A DNA stretch of 64,000 nucleotides from Planctomyces sp. SH-PL14. GTDB taxonomy: Bacteria > Planctomycetota > Planctomycetia > Planctomycetales > Planctomycetaceae. Within the stretch, counting starts at the first letter, position 1, and each line of letters starts with the position of its first letter. Both the position numbers and the translations under genes were made by a program. The DNA lies in the NCBI RefSeq assembly GCF_001610835.1, contig NZ_CP011270.1, forward strand, positions 124,001-188,000. The letters run 5' to 3'. Positions 49,330 to 58,294 of this stretch are shown here, in pieces. A model generated the notes under the pieces. The model was not told the origin of the DNA. It did no database searches and was given only the letters and a program-made list of their open reading frames with translations.

Positions 49330-52300
49330 ATGATCGTGCAAGAGAAGCGTCCCTATCTCGTCGCGGTCCTCTCGGGACTCATTCTGCTGGCGGAAGTCCT
49401 GTTCCCCGGGTCGGTTTCCTACGGCGGGCTTTACGTCCTGCCGGGGCTCATTGCCGCCTCGCTCCCCGCGGCCCAGCGGTACCGGCTGCTCACCGGCGTG
49501 CTGGTGGTCCCGCTCGCGTCGCTGGCGCTCCGCTGGATTCTCGGGACCGTCGACCAGATCGTCCTGTCGCAGACGGCGATCACGATGATCGCGCTGTGCG
49601 GGCTGGCGACGTGGTCGTCCCGGATCTCGGGGGGACGGCGCGGACGGGGGGCGGGAGCGGGCGAGTCCGGGACGTTCGTCGCTCCAGCGCTCCTGGACGA
49701 GGACCGGCTCCTGCTGGACGGTCTGATGGACGCGATCCCGGACGACATCTACTACAAGGACTGCGACGGCCACTACCTGCGGATCAACGGAGCCAAGGCC
49801 CAGCGATCCGGACTGAAATCGCCCGACGACGCGGTCGGAAAGACGGACTTCGATTTCTTCCAGAAGGAGCATGCCGAGGCGGCGCTGCAGACGGAGAAGT
49901 ACATCATCCGGACCGGGGCGCCGCTCCAGGATATCGAGGAACGGCTGCAGTGGCCCGACGGACACGTCTCCTGGGTCTCGGCGACCAAGGTCCCGCTCCG
50001 GACGCGGCTGGGGGACATCGTCGGGACGCTCGGGATCTCGCGGGACATCACCGCCCAGCACGAAACGGAAGCCCTCCTGCAGGAGGAGCGGGACCGGTTG
50101 CGGACGCTCATCGACAACCTGCCGGACAACATCTTCATCAAGGACACGAACTTCCGGTTCGTCACCGTCAACACGGCGAACGTCAAGGGGTTCGGCTGCC
50201 GGGACGAGTCGGAGATCATCGGCAAGGACGACTATTCGTTCTGCCCCCCGGAGCTGGCACGGCTCTACCGGGAGGACGATCGCCGGGTCCTGGCGGGCGA
50301 GGTCCTGCTGAACCGCGAGGAAATGTTCCGCGCGCCCGACGGCAACCACTGGATCCTCACGACGAAGGCTCCTCTGCGGAATCTGCGGGGGGAGGTGACG
50401 GGGCTGGTCGGCATCTGCCGCGACATCACGGAGCGGAAGAAGGTCGAAGAGGAGCTCAAGGCGGCCAAGGAGGCAGCGGAAGTCGCGAACCGGACCAAGA
50501 GCGAGTTCCTGGCCAACATGAGCCACGAGATCCGGACCCCCATGAACGCGGTGCTGGGGATGACCGAGCTGGTGCTCGAGACGTCGCTCGATTCCCGGCA
50601 GCGGGACTACCTCCAGACGGTCCACCAGTCGGCCGAATCGCTGATGGAGATCCTGAACGACATCCTTGATTTCTCGAAGATCGAGGCGGGGCGGATCGAG
50701 CTCGACCCGTACTCGTTCGACTTCCGCGAGTGGCTGGGCGACGTCCTCAAGACGATGAGCGTCCGGGCCCACGCCAAGAAGCTGGAACTGGCGTGCCGCG
50801 TCGCTCCGGACGTGCCGAAGGTGGTCAAGGCGGACGGGCTGCGGCTGCGGCAGGTGATCCTGAACCTGGTGGGGAATGCGATCAAGTTCACCGACCGTGG
50901 CGAGGTGGTCCTGACGGTCGACCTGATCCAGCGGCTGGGGGGGCGGGCGGAGTTGCATGTCCGGGTCCGCGACACGGGGATCGGGATCTCGGGGCAGCAC
51001 CAGCAGCGGATCTTCAAGGCGTTTGAGCAGGCGGACTCATCAATGACCCGCCGCTACGGCGGGACGGGGCTGGGACTGGCGATCTCGTCGCGGCTGGTCC
51101 AGCTCATGGGCGGGGCGATCTGGGTCGAGAGCGAAGTGGGACAGGGAAGCATTTTCAACTTCACCATCTCGCTGGAGATCGGGGACGACGCTGTCGCGCT
51201 GACACCGACCGCCCCGAAGTCGGTCCTGGGGTTGCGGGTCCTGATCGTCGACGACAACGAGACGAACCGTCGGATCCTCGAGGAAATGTGCCGCAACTGG
51301 GGGATGAAGCCGGTCGTCGTCTCCGACGCCAACGCCGCGCTCGAGGTGCTCAAGGAGGCGGCCGCCCGGTGCGAGGCGTTCCCCATCGTCCTGACAGACG
51401 CCTGCATGCCGGATATCGATGGATTCACGCTGGTGGAGCACATCCGGCAGGAAGCAGCCATCGCCAGCACCGTCATCATGATGCTGACGAGCGTCGACGA
51501 GCGGCCCGACCCGCAGCGGGAGGAGTCGCTCGGCATCCGCTCCTATCTCGTGAAGCCGATCAAGCAGTCCGATCTGTTCGACGCCGTCGTGGCCGCGTTT
51601 GACGAGGAGCCCCGGATCCGGGCGGTGACCCAGGGGGCCGGGGAGCTGGCCAAGATCCGGCCGCTCAAGATCCTGCTGGTGGAGGACAGCCTTCCCAACC
51701 AGAAGCTGGCAATCGGGCTCCTCTCGCGCTTCGGCCATACGCTGGAGCTGGCCACGAACGGTCAGGAGGCATTCGACCGGGCCACGGGAGAAGAGTTCGA
51801 CCTGGTCCTGATGGATGTCCAGATGCCGGTCGTGAACGGGCTGGAGGCGACGCAACTCATCCGCAAGTGGGAACAGGACCGGCGGCGGGCCCGTCCGGTC
51901 CCGATCATCGCCATGACGGCCCACGCCATGAAGGGGGACCGCGAGACCTGCCTGGAGGCGGGGATGGACGGGTACGTCTCCAAGCCGGTGCGGCCGGTCG
52001 AACTCGCGGACTCAATCCTCGATGTTCTGGGGGATGCGGCCAGGAACGAAGCCGCCGTCCCCGCGGTCCCGAGGTCCGACGCCGGGAGCCCGCCCGCGAC
52101 CGAGAGGCCGTCGCCGCCGGCACTCCCCTCCTCACTCTCTCCTGAACCGGCTGCGTCACCGCAGTCGACCACGCAGCCCGACTCGGCGGCCTTCGCCAGC
52201 AACGGCGACGCCGTCGACTGGAACGCGGCCCTTCAGTCGACGCTTCACGACGAAGAGTTGCTGAGGGACGTCGTCGAGGTCTTCCTGGCGGATCTTCCGG

Positions 52301-52536
52301 GGCTGATGACGGAGCTCCGGAGGGCGGTCGACCAGAACGCCGCGCGCGACTGCCAGCGCCTGGCTCACACGCTCAAGGGGAACCTGCGGACCTTTCACGC
52401 CAGCGGGATGGACACCGCCGCGGAAATCGAGACGGAGGCCCGCGAAGGGGACCTCTCGGCCGTTCCGCCTCGGATGGAGCGGCTGACGCAGGAGCTGGAG
52501 CGGACGACCGCCGCCATGCGGGCGCGGTTCGGCTGA
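49330..52536 (+). CDS. Hybrid sensor histidine kinase with two PAS, two REC and one HPt domain
   Basis: A 1068-residue hybrid kinase. Residues 8-96 hold about three hydrophobic helices. PAS 1 is about 125-245 and PAS 2 about 255-370 (ITERKKVEEELKAAKE ends it). The HisKA motif FLANMSHEIRTPMNAVLG carries His399, and the ATPase domain has LNLVGNAIKFTD, DTGIGI and GGTGLGLAI. REC 1 (about 635-760) has Asp690 and REC 2 (about 778-900) has Asp829. After a Pro/Ser linker an HPt domain (about 960-1050) has His1013 in LAHTLKGNLR. All phosphorelay residues are present. No separate output regulator is adjacent; the divergent cyclase at 47298 is a possible functional partner. Confidence 0.94.
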   Translation: MIVQEKRPYLVAVLSGLILLAEVLFPGSVSYGGLYVLPGLIAASLPAAQRYRLLTGVLVVPLASLALRWILGTVDQIVLSQTAITMIALCGLATWSSRISGGRRGRGAGAGESGTFVAPALLDEDRLLLDGLMDAIPDDIYYKDCDGHYLRINGAKAQRSGLKSPDDAVGKTDFDFFQKEHAEAALQTEKYIIRTGAPLQDIEERLQWPDGHVSWVSATKVPLRTRLGDIVGTLGISRDITAQHETEALLQEERDRLRTLIDNLPDNIFIKDTNFRFVTVNTANVKGFGCRDESEIIGKDDYSFCPPELARLYREDDRRVLAGEVLLNREEMFRAPDGNHWILTTKAPLRNLRGEVTGLVGICRDITERKKVEEELKAAKEAAEVANRTKSEFLANMSHEIRTPMNAVLGMTELVLETSLDSRQRDYLQTVHQSAESLMEILNDILDFSKIEAGRIELDPYSFDFREWLGDVLKTMSVRAHAKKLELACRVAPDVPKVVKADGLRLRQVILNLVGNAIKFTDRGEVVLTVDLIQRLGGRAELHVRVRDTGIGISGQHQQRIFKAFEQADSSMTRRYGGTGLGLAISSRLVQLMGGAIWVESEVGQGSIFNFTISLEIGDDAVALTPTAPKSVLGLRVLIVDDNETNRRILEEMCRNWGMKPVVVSDANAALEVLKEAAARCEAFPIVLTDACMPDIDGFTLVEHIRQEAAIASTVIMMLTSVDERPDPQREESLGIRSYLVKPIKQSDLFDAVVAAFDEEPRIRAVTQGAGELAKIRPLKILLVEDSLPNQKLAIGLLSRFGHTLELATNGQEAFDRATGEEFDLVLMDVQMPVVNGLEATQLIRKWEQDRRRARPVPIIAMTAHAMKGDRETCLEAGMDGYVSKPVRPVELADSILDVLGDAARNEAAVPAVPRSDAGSPPATERPSPPALPSSLSPEPAASPQSTTQPDSAAFASNGDAVDWNAALQSTLHDEELLRDVVEVFLADLPGLMTELRRAVDQNAARDCQRLAHTLKGNLRTFHASGMDTAAEIETEAREGDLSAVPPRMERLTQELERTTAAMRARFG

Positions 52537-52545
52537 GGAGCCGGC

Positions 52546-53820
52546 TTACAGGCCGCGCTCGAAGGCGATCAGGTCTTCGTACGTTTCCCGCTTGCGGATC
52601 AACCGGACCTGGGAGCCGTTCACGAGGACTTCCGCCGCGCGGGGGCGGGAGTTGTAGTTGCTGCTCATCGCCATCCCGTAAGCCCCCGCACTGAACGTGC
52701 TGAGGAGCTCGCCCCGCTTCACTTCCGGCAGCCAGCGGGCCTTCGCGAGGTAGTCCCCCGACTCGCAGATCGGGCCGACGACGTCCGCCGGTTCGCAGCC
52801 CTGAACTTCGGCCTCGAAGTCGACCGGCGGGGCGACCCGCGGGGCGACCGGCCAGATGCGGTGGAAGGAGTCGTACATCGCGGGGCGGACGAGGTCGTTC
52901 ATCGCCGCGTCCTGGATGACGAACAGCTTTCCCCCTTCGCGCTTCGTGTAGATGACGTTGCTGACGAGGACCGCCGCGTTGCCGCAGATCGACCGGCCCG
53001 GCTCCAGCGCGAGGCGGCATTCGGCCTTTCGGATGTACGGCAGGATGACTTCGGCGTAACGGCTGGCGGGAGGCGCTTCCTGGCCGCGGTAGCTGAGGCC
53101 GAAGCCTCCGCCGAGGTTGATCCAGTTCGTGCGGTGCCCCTTCGACCGGAGTTCGGTCACGACTTCGAGGGCCTTCTTGGCGGCCGCCTCGTAGGGATCG
53201 GTCGTCAGGATCGGCGAGCCCAGGTGCATGTGGATGCCACGGAGCTCGAGGTGCGGGTTCGCGAGGACCTTGTCGGCGAGCTGGTTGTGCCGCTCGATGT
53301 CCATCCCGAACTTGTTCCCCTTCTTGCCGGTCGTCGTCTTGGCGTGGGTCTTGGCGTCGATGTCCGGGTTGAGGCGAAGCGCGACGGGGGCGATGCGGTC
53401 CATCGACTTCGCCACGGCGGCGATGGCGTCGAGTTCCGCTTCGCTCTCGACGTTGAACATGAGGATGTTCGATTCGAGGCCGAAGCGGATTTCCTCATCG
53501 GTCTTGCCGACGCCGGCGAAAACGACCCGCGTCGTGTCCGCCCCGGCGTGCTTGACCCGGTAGAGCTCACCCCCCGAGACGACGTCGAAGCTGCTTCCCT
53601 CGGAGTTGAGGAGCTTCAGGAGCGAGAGGTTGGAGTTCGCCTTGACCGAATAGCAGAGGACGGGGTCCGTCTCGGCGAACGCTTCCTTGATGGCGCGGAA
53701 CTCGTGGAGGAGCTTGGCCTGCGAGTAGACGAACAGCGGCGTCCCGAACTCGGCGGCGAGCTCGGAGATCCGGACGTCCTCACACCAGAGTTCGCCGCCC
53801 TTGTACTGAAAAGCATCCAT
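52546..53820 (-). CDS. lysA: Diaminopimelate decarboxylase
   Basis: A 424-residue PLP enzyme of fold type III, the last step of lysine synthesis. Motifs are [17 protein letters not shown] (PLP lysine), [20 protein letters not shown]-like substrate segments and HMHLGSPIL. They continue with [10 protein letters not shown] (phosphate-binding glycines), [16 protein letters not shown] and the active-site cysteine in [12 protein letters not shown]. Its length is standard. The stop lies 10 bp from that of the convergent histidine kinase. The start at 53820 begins [16 protein letters not shown], a conserved opening in planctomycete LysA-like proteins. The gap beyond contains repeat family 2 locus C. 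Confidence 0.95.
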   Translation of the reverse strand: MDAFQYKGGELWCEDVRISELAAEFGTPLFVYSQAKLLHEFRAIKEAFAETDPVLCYSVKANSNLSLLKLLNSEGSSFDVVSGGELYRVKHAGADTTRVVFAGVGKTDEEIRFGLESNILMFNVESEAELDAIAAVAKSMDRIAPVALRLNPDIDAKTHAKTTTGKKGNKFGMDIERHNQLADKVLANPHLELRGIHMHLGSPILTTDPYEAAAKKALEVVTELRSKGHRTNWINLGGGFGLSYRGQEAPPASRYAEVILPYIRKAECRLALEPGRSICGNAAVLVSNVIYTKREGGKLFVIQDAAMNDLVRPAMYDSFHRIWPVAPRVAPPVDFEAEVQGCEPADVVGPICESGDYLAKARWLPEVKRGELLSTFSAGAYGMAMSSNYNSRPRAAEVLVNGSQVRLIRKRETYEDLIAFERGL

Positions 53821-54067
53821 CGAATTGCGACCGCTACGCTATGGGGGACCGGGGAAAGGGACGCATCTTATGGCCGGGCCCGCGTCGGTTCCAGCGGCCG
53901 GATTTGATTCCGCCGAGGGGGCGGCGGCTCCGAAGGCCGGGCATTCCCACAGCCGGGACCAGCGGCCTCGGTGGTCGGTTCGCAGTTTCCGACGTTCCTG
54001 GGCCACAGAATGAGTTTTGCGCCGGAGCCACCTCGGCGCTTTGCCGGTCCTGATGAGAAGAGGTTGG

Positions 54068-54254
54068 AAACACAGAGGCGCAGAGGACACGGAGAGGGAT
54101 GGCAAGAGAGCCGGCGTTCAGAAGGGTTTTCAGAAGAGAGTGGGAGCCACAGATGAACACGGATGGACACAGATGAAGGCCGGCAGGCGATTCCCATTGC
54201 CTCCCATCCTTCCTCTGCTTCTTTCCTCTCCGTGTCCTCTGCGCCTCTGTGTTT
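54068..54254. repeat. Inverted-repeat family 2, locus C
   Basis: A perfect 29-bp inverted repeat (54068-54096 and 54226-54254) begins AAACACAGAGGCGCAGAGG, with about 130 bases between the arms. Inside, at 54148-54177, are tandem CACAGATGAA / CACGGATGGA / CACAGATGAA units. Both modules match locus A at 8954. I found no credible gene in the surrounding gap 53821-54333. Confidence 0.85.
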
Positions 54255-54333
54255 CAAAAACCCGAACGCTCGTGAAACTCAACACCATCGGCGGGGCTGA
54301 GTTCGTTCCAACGCGAATGGCTCAGGGAGCGAC

Positions 54334-55242
54334 TTACTTCTCCAGCTTCTCCACCACGAAGGAGAACAGGTCCGGATGCTTGATGCCGGTCGCTCCCGGA
54401 TAGTTGAACTCGTACTCGACCCCCGCCTTCTTGAGGGCCGGTTCCAGGCCGCCGCCGAAATTGGCCGAGTGTGGCGGGTCCTTGTACGGCTGACCGAGCT
54501 GGAGCGGGGTGTCGTAGAAGAGGTAGACCGGTGGGTCGTCCTGGCTCACCAGCTCGTAGGGGGAGAACTCGCGGATCGAGGGGAGCAGTTCCGCCCGTTT
54601 CTGGAGGAAATCGGCGTAGCTGGGGAGGGCGAAGGCGTGGTGGCCGTAGTCGTTGTTCGGGATCCAGTTCCGCATCTGCTGCGGATCAAGCGACGTTTGC
54701 GGTACGAAGGCCATGACGCACCGCAGCCGGGTCGACTGGCGGGCAATCGGGTCGTCGCTCTTGGGATCGGCGAGGTCGGGATGGAAGCCGAGCCAGAGGG
54801 AGGTGAAGCCGCCCGCGGAGCCGCCGCAGCCGGCGATCCTGGTCGGGTCGATCTTCCACTCGGCCGCCTTGCTGCGGGTGAACTGGAGGGCGAGGGCGGC
54901 GTCATGGAGGCAGGCTTTGACGGGGGGCTCGACTTTGTCGGCGATCGCGTCCGGGATGAGGCGGTAGTTGATCGAGACGATGGAGATTCCTTTCGCGAGG
55001 CACTGGTCGCGGAAGTCGGGGTTTCCTTTGTCTCCGACCATCCATCCGCCGCCGTGGATGAAGAAGAGGACCGGAGTCGGTTGGTCGGACTTGGCCTGGT
55101 AGACGTCGAGGACCTGACGGGGGTGAGTGCCGTAGGGGACGTTGGCGAGTGTGGGCTTGGGTGCGCCTGACGCCTGGGCGAGGAGGGAGGTGGCGCCCGT
55201 GCTCCAGAGAAGTGTTGTGAGGAGGACTCGGGCGATCGACAT
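54334..55242 (-). CDS. Secreted alpha/beta-hydrolase (esterase/lipase type)
   Basis: A 302-residue exported hydrolase of the carboxylesterase/HSL-like group. A signal peptide (to about Ala25) precedes VPYGTHPRQVLDVYQAK. The oxyanion HGGG is in LFFIHGGGWMVGDKG, the nucleophile in GCGGSAGGFTSL and the C-terminal acidic residue in PPVYLFYDTP. The catalytic His appears in GATGIKHPDLFSF, near the end. Members act on short acyl esters, including sugar esters. The ATG at 55242 begins the signal peptide; the longer open frame runs back through repeat copy 9. It is divergent from the SGNH hydrolase at 55769, with which it might share a substrate. Confidence 0.9.
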   Translation of the reverse strand: MSIARVLLTTLLWSTGATSLLAQASGAPKPTLANVPYGTHPRQVLDVYQAKSDQPTPVLFFIHGGGWMVGDKGNPDFRDQCLAKGISIVSINYRLIPDAIADKVEPPVKACLHDAALALQFTRSKAAEWKIDPTRIAGCGGSAGGFTSLWLGFHPDLADPKSDDPIARQSTRLRCVMAFVPQTSLDPQQMRNWIPNNDYGHHAFALPSYADFLQKRAELLPSIREFSPYELVSQDDPPVYLFYDTPLQLGQPYKDPPHSANFGGGLEPALKKAGVEYEFNYPGATGIKHPDLFSFVVEKLEK

Positions 55243-55331
55243 TGGGGGGCTCTGGGGGAGATGCCACGGTTTTGAACGAGGCTGTCGTGGCGCGGGATTG
55301 TCAGGGGCGGCGGAGTGAAGAACAAGTGGAC

Positions 55332-55674
55332 CGCAACTCGACCGGGTCCAGGGGGCACCCTGGTGGGGGATGCAAGGGGGCCACGCCCCCTTGCCCGCCC
55401 GAGGCCTAGCCGTCGAGAGATGTCTGAAGGAGAACGTGCCCAAGCGCGGACACCGCGTCGTATGCCCCCTCATCAACCCGCGGCGATTGCAGAGCGAGCG
55501 GTGAGCCCTCAACGCCGGCTCCACAAAACGGTCGTCCGTTGTTTCCCACGGTTCCTCATGAAAGCGCCTCCGGCGGCAAGGGGGCCTGTGTTGTTTCTTG
55601 GCCCCTTGACCCCGGTTGCCGTAGCACATTGGGTTTGACGAAACATCGCTGTGCAGGCAGGGACGCTGTTTGAG
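55332..55674 (-). repeat. Large dispersed repeat (PR1), copy 9
   Basis: A reverse-orientation copy of 343 bp between two divergent genes. The left hairpin has an enlarged loop, TGTGTTGTTTCTT between GGCC and GGCC, while its right hairpin is standard (GGGGGCCACGCCCCC). Confidence 0.9.
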
Positions 55675-55768
55675 CTTTCGAATGCATCCGCTTGTTCCGA
55701 TATCCCTCACCGCTCTATCGTTCCAGCGGCCCCCCGGTCCCACATGCGTTCCCCTGAGATCTCCCGCA

Positions 55769-56959
55769 ATGCCCCAGCTCCCTTCGCTGAGCGTTCCCTC
55801 CTTCGCACGGCTCACGATCGCCGCCCTGCTTCTCGGGCTCACAGCAGCCGCTGAGGACAAGCCCGCGACGAAGACCCCCGGCGAGATCGTCAACGACCTG
55901 CGGCTCCTCGATCCGCCGTGGCGTTCGCCGGTGGCCTACCGCGAAAGCACGACGCCCCTCCGCGAGACCGACACCGCCCCGATCCTGGGACGGCTCGCCT
56001 TCGAAGCGGCCTCGATCGAAAACATCGTCAGCGCCGACGGGACGCGGACCTACAAGGTCGGCAAGGACGTCATCCTGCGGCCCGACGGGAAGACGCTGGA
56101 GTTCACTGCCGACAGCCAGGTCCCCTTCCTCCGCTACGACGAGTTCTACCCCGCGCCGATGTCGCCCCGCAGCTACCGCCATCGCAAGGACCATCCCGAG
56201 CAATGGATGCTCTACTCCGAAGGGCACTGGTTCCACGACCGGCAGATCGAAGTCACCTACACGCGCAAGACCCCCGGCTGGCCGCGGACCGCTCCAGCCC
56301 TGGCTAAGGACCAACTCCCACGAAGCCTGGCCCGACTGGCGAAGGGGGAACCGCTGACGATCGGCGTGAGCGGCGACAGCATCACCGCCGGAGCCAACGC
56401 CTCCGGCCTGACCGGCGCCGCGCCCCACATGCCCGCCTACCCGGCCCTCGTGGCGGCCCAGCTCGAAGCGACCGCGAAGTCGCCGGTCACGCTTCGCAAC
56501 CGGGCGGTCGGCGGGTGGAGCGTTGCCAACGGCGTCGGCGACATCGAGATGCTGATGAACGAGAAGCCCGATCTCCTGATTGTCGCCTACGGCATGAACG
56601 ACGTGGGACGCCGCGATCCGAAGTGGTTCACCGAGCAGACGGCAGCCCTGATCGCCAAGGCCCGGGCCCGGAACCCGGAGGTCGAGATCATCCTCGTCGC
56701 CTCAATGCTCGGAAATTCGGAGTGGGTCCACACGCCGCGGGACATGTTCGCTCAGTATCGGGACGCGCTGGCGAGCCTGGCCGGACCGGGGATTGCCCTC
56801 GCGGACGTGACCGCGGTTTGGGACACGATGCTGAAGTCCAAGCACGACTACGATCTGATCGGGAACGGCCTCAACCATCCCAACGACTTCGGCCATCGGC
56901 TCTATGCGCAGACGATTCTCAGTCTGTTGATCGCTCCCGCGGCCGCCGACGCCAAGTGA
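55769..56959 (+). CDS. SGNH/GDSL-type secreted hydrolase
   Basis: A 396-residue exported esterase-like protein. The signal peptide holds LTIAALLLGLTAAA. An N-terminal domain of about 160 residues, with QVPFLRYDEFYPAPMSPRS, precedes the SGNH domain. Block I is GVSGDSITAGANAS (Ser), block II AVGGWSVANGV (Gly), block III VAYGMNDVG (Asn) and block V LNHPNDFGH (His). Planctomycete members are often linked to polysaccharide deacetylation, but the substrate is open. The ATG at 55769 begins the signal peptide; earlier in-frame starts exist. It stands between repeat copy 9 and the convergent DUF1552 gene. Confidence 0.88.
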   Translation: MPQLPSLSVPSFARLTIAALLLGLTAAAEDKPATKTPGEIVNDLRLLDPPWRSPVAYRESTTPLRETDTAPILGRLAFEAASIENIVSADGTRTYKVGKDVILRPDGKTLEFTADSQVPFLRYDEFYPAPMSPRSYRHRKDHPEQWMLYSEGHWFHDRQIEVTYTRKTPGWPRTAPALAKDQLPRSLARLAKGEPLTIGVSGDSITAGANASGLTGAAPHMPAYPALVAAQLEATAKSPVTLRNRAVGGWSVANGVGDIEMLMNEKPDLLIVAYGMNDVGRRDPKWFTEQTAALIAKARARNPEVEIILVASMLGNSEWVHTPRDMFAQYRDALASLAGPGIALADVTAVWDTMLKSKHDYDLIGNGLNHPNDFGHRLYAQTILSLLIAPAAADAK

Positions 56960-56992
56960 CCGTGGCTCGACGTCCTCTCGGTTACCGGCGCC

Positions 56993-58252
56993 CTACGCCG
57001 TCCGGTCGAGACCGGCGAGCGTGCCGGTGCTCGATCCGAAGCGGTCGACCTCCTGGCCGCAGCCCTGGAGGACGCTGACAAAGAGGTTGCACAGCGGGGC
57101 GTTGTTCCGGGTATCGAACGAGAGATGCTGGCCGTGGCGGAACCGGCCGCCGGCGTGCAGGATTGGAAGGTTTGTCGTGAGGTGGCCGTTGGCGTTTCCC
57201 AGGTTGCTTCCCATGAGGACCTGGGTGCTCGCCAGCAGGTTGGAGTCACCCTCGGCGGTCGCCCTGAGCTGGGCGAGGAAGTCGGCCCAGATCCGGATCG
57301 TCTCGCGGTCGATGATCCGCAACTCCTCGATCAGCGTCTCGTTGAGCCCGTGGTGCGAGAGGGCGTGATACGCCTGCGTCACCCCTTTGAGGGGGGCGAC
57401 GGGCGATCCGCCATCGCCGCCATAGGTCGCGACGCGCGTTGAGTCGGTCTGGATCGCGAGCCGGACGACGTCCAGGAACTCTCGAAAGTTCCCCGTGAAG
57501 TCCATCCACGGGAGTTTGGTCGGAGGCGGGACGTCGACGGCGGGCTTGGGGGTCTTGGACCACCGCTCCGCTTTGGCCAGCCGCTGCTCGGTCTCCCGCA
57601 CGGCGGTGAAATACTGGTCGAGCTTGTTGCGGTCGGCCCGGCTGACACGGGGTTCGAGCGACCGGGCTTCGTCCAGGAGCGTGTCCATGATGCTCTGGCC
57701 GTCCTGCAGCCGGGACTCCTGCCGGGCGATCTCTTTCTCAGTCCCTTTGAGGAACAGCTTTTCGAAGAGGGCGACCGGAGAGGACTCCGTCGGGATGGCG
57801 ATTCCGTTGGCGGACCAGGAGAGGGTGTGCGAGCCGAGTGTCAGCGACGCGAACCGTGTTTCGTCGCCGATCCGCTTCGCCAGGAACTGATCGAGCGAGA
57901 TCGTGTTCGTGAAGCTCGGGGCGCCGGGATGCGGAGCGGCGGTGAGGAACGACTTTTCGGCCGAGTGCCCGCCGTCGACGTCGGGATGGCTGGTCCCGGA
58001 GATCACAGTGAAGTCCTGTCGGACCTCCTTCGCAACCTGAAGGTACGGGCTGAGCTCGTACTCCGCGCCGGTCTGCTGCGGGAAGAAGTCGGGGCCGTGA
58101 AAGCCGAGCGGGATGTTGATCGCGACGAACCGCTGCGGCGCTGGCAGGCGGTCGGCGGCGCGGGCGGGGAACATCGATTCGAGCAGCGGGAGCGCGAGCG
58201 CCACCCCGGTCCCGCGGAGCAGAGTGCGGCGAGTCAATCGGCGGATGGACAT
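56993..58252 (-). CDS. DUF1552 protein with Tat-type leader
   Basis: A 419-residue DUF1552 protein. The leader MSIRRLTRRTLLRGTGVALALPLLESM has a twin-arginine pattern and suggests folded export. Family marks are INIPLGFHGPDFFPQQTG, HPDVDGGHSAEKSFLTAAPHP, SLDQFLA, YHALSHHG and VLMGSNLGNANGHLTTNLP, and the end GNAxxH region with LFVSVLQG. The function is unknown; it is a sulfatase/DUF1501-like fold by sequence tradition. It almost always pairs with a DUF1592 cytochrome gene, as here, which lies 42 bp upstream on the same strand, so the two form an operon. Confidence 0.92.
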   Translation of the reverse strand: MSIRRLTRRTLLRGTGVALALPLLESMFPARAADRLPAPQRFVAINIPLGFHGPDFFPQQTGAEYELSPYLQVAKEVRQDFTVISGTSHPDVDGGHSAEKSFLTAAPHPGAPSFTNTISLDQFLAKRIGDETRFASLTLGSHTLSWSANGIAIPTESSPVALFEKLFLKGTEKEIARQESRLQDGQSIMDTLLDEARSLEPRVSRADRNKLDQYFTAVRETEQRLAKAERWSKTPKPAVDVPPPTKLPWMDFTGNFREFLDVVRLAIQTDSTRVATYGGDGGSPVAPLKGVTQAYHALSHHGLNETLIEELRIIDRETIRIWADFLAQLRATAEGDSNLLASTQVLMGSNLGNANGHLTTNLPILHAGGRFRHGQHLSFDTRNNAPLCNLFVSVLQGCGQEVDRFGSSTGTLAGLDRTA

Positions 58253-58294
58253 CGACGGGGTTCCTGAAGTATTCCGGCTGTGACGAGCGGGCCG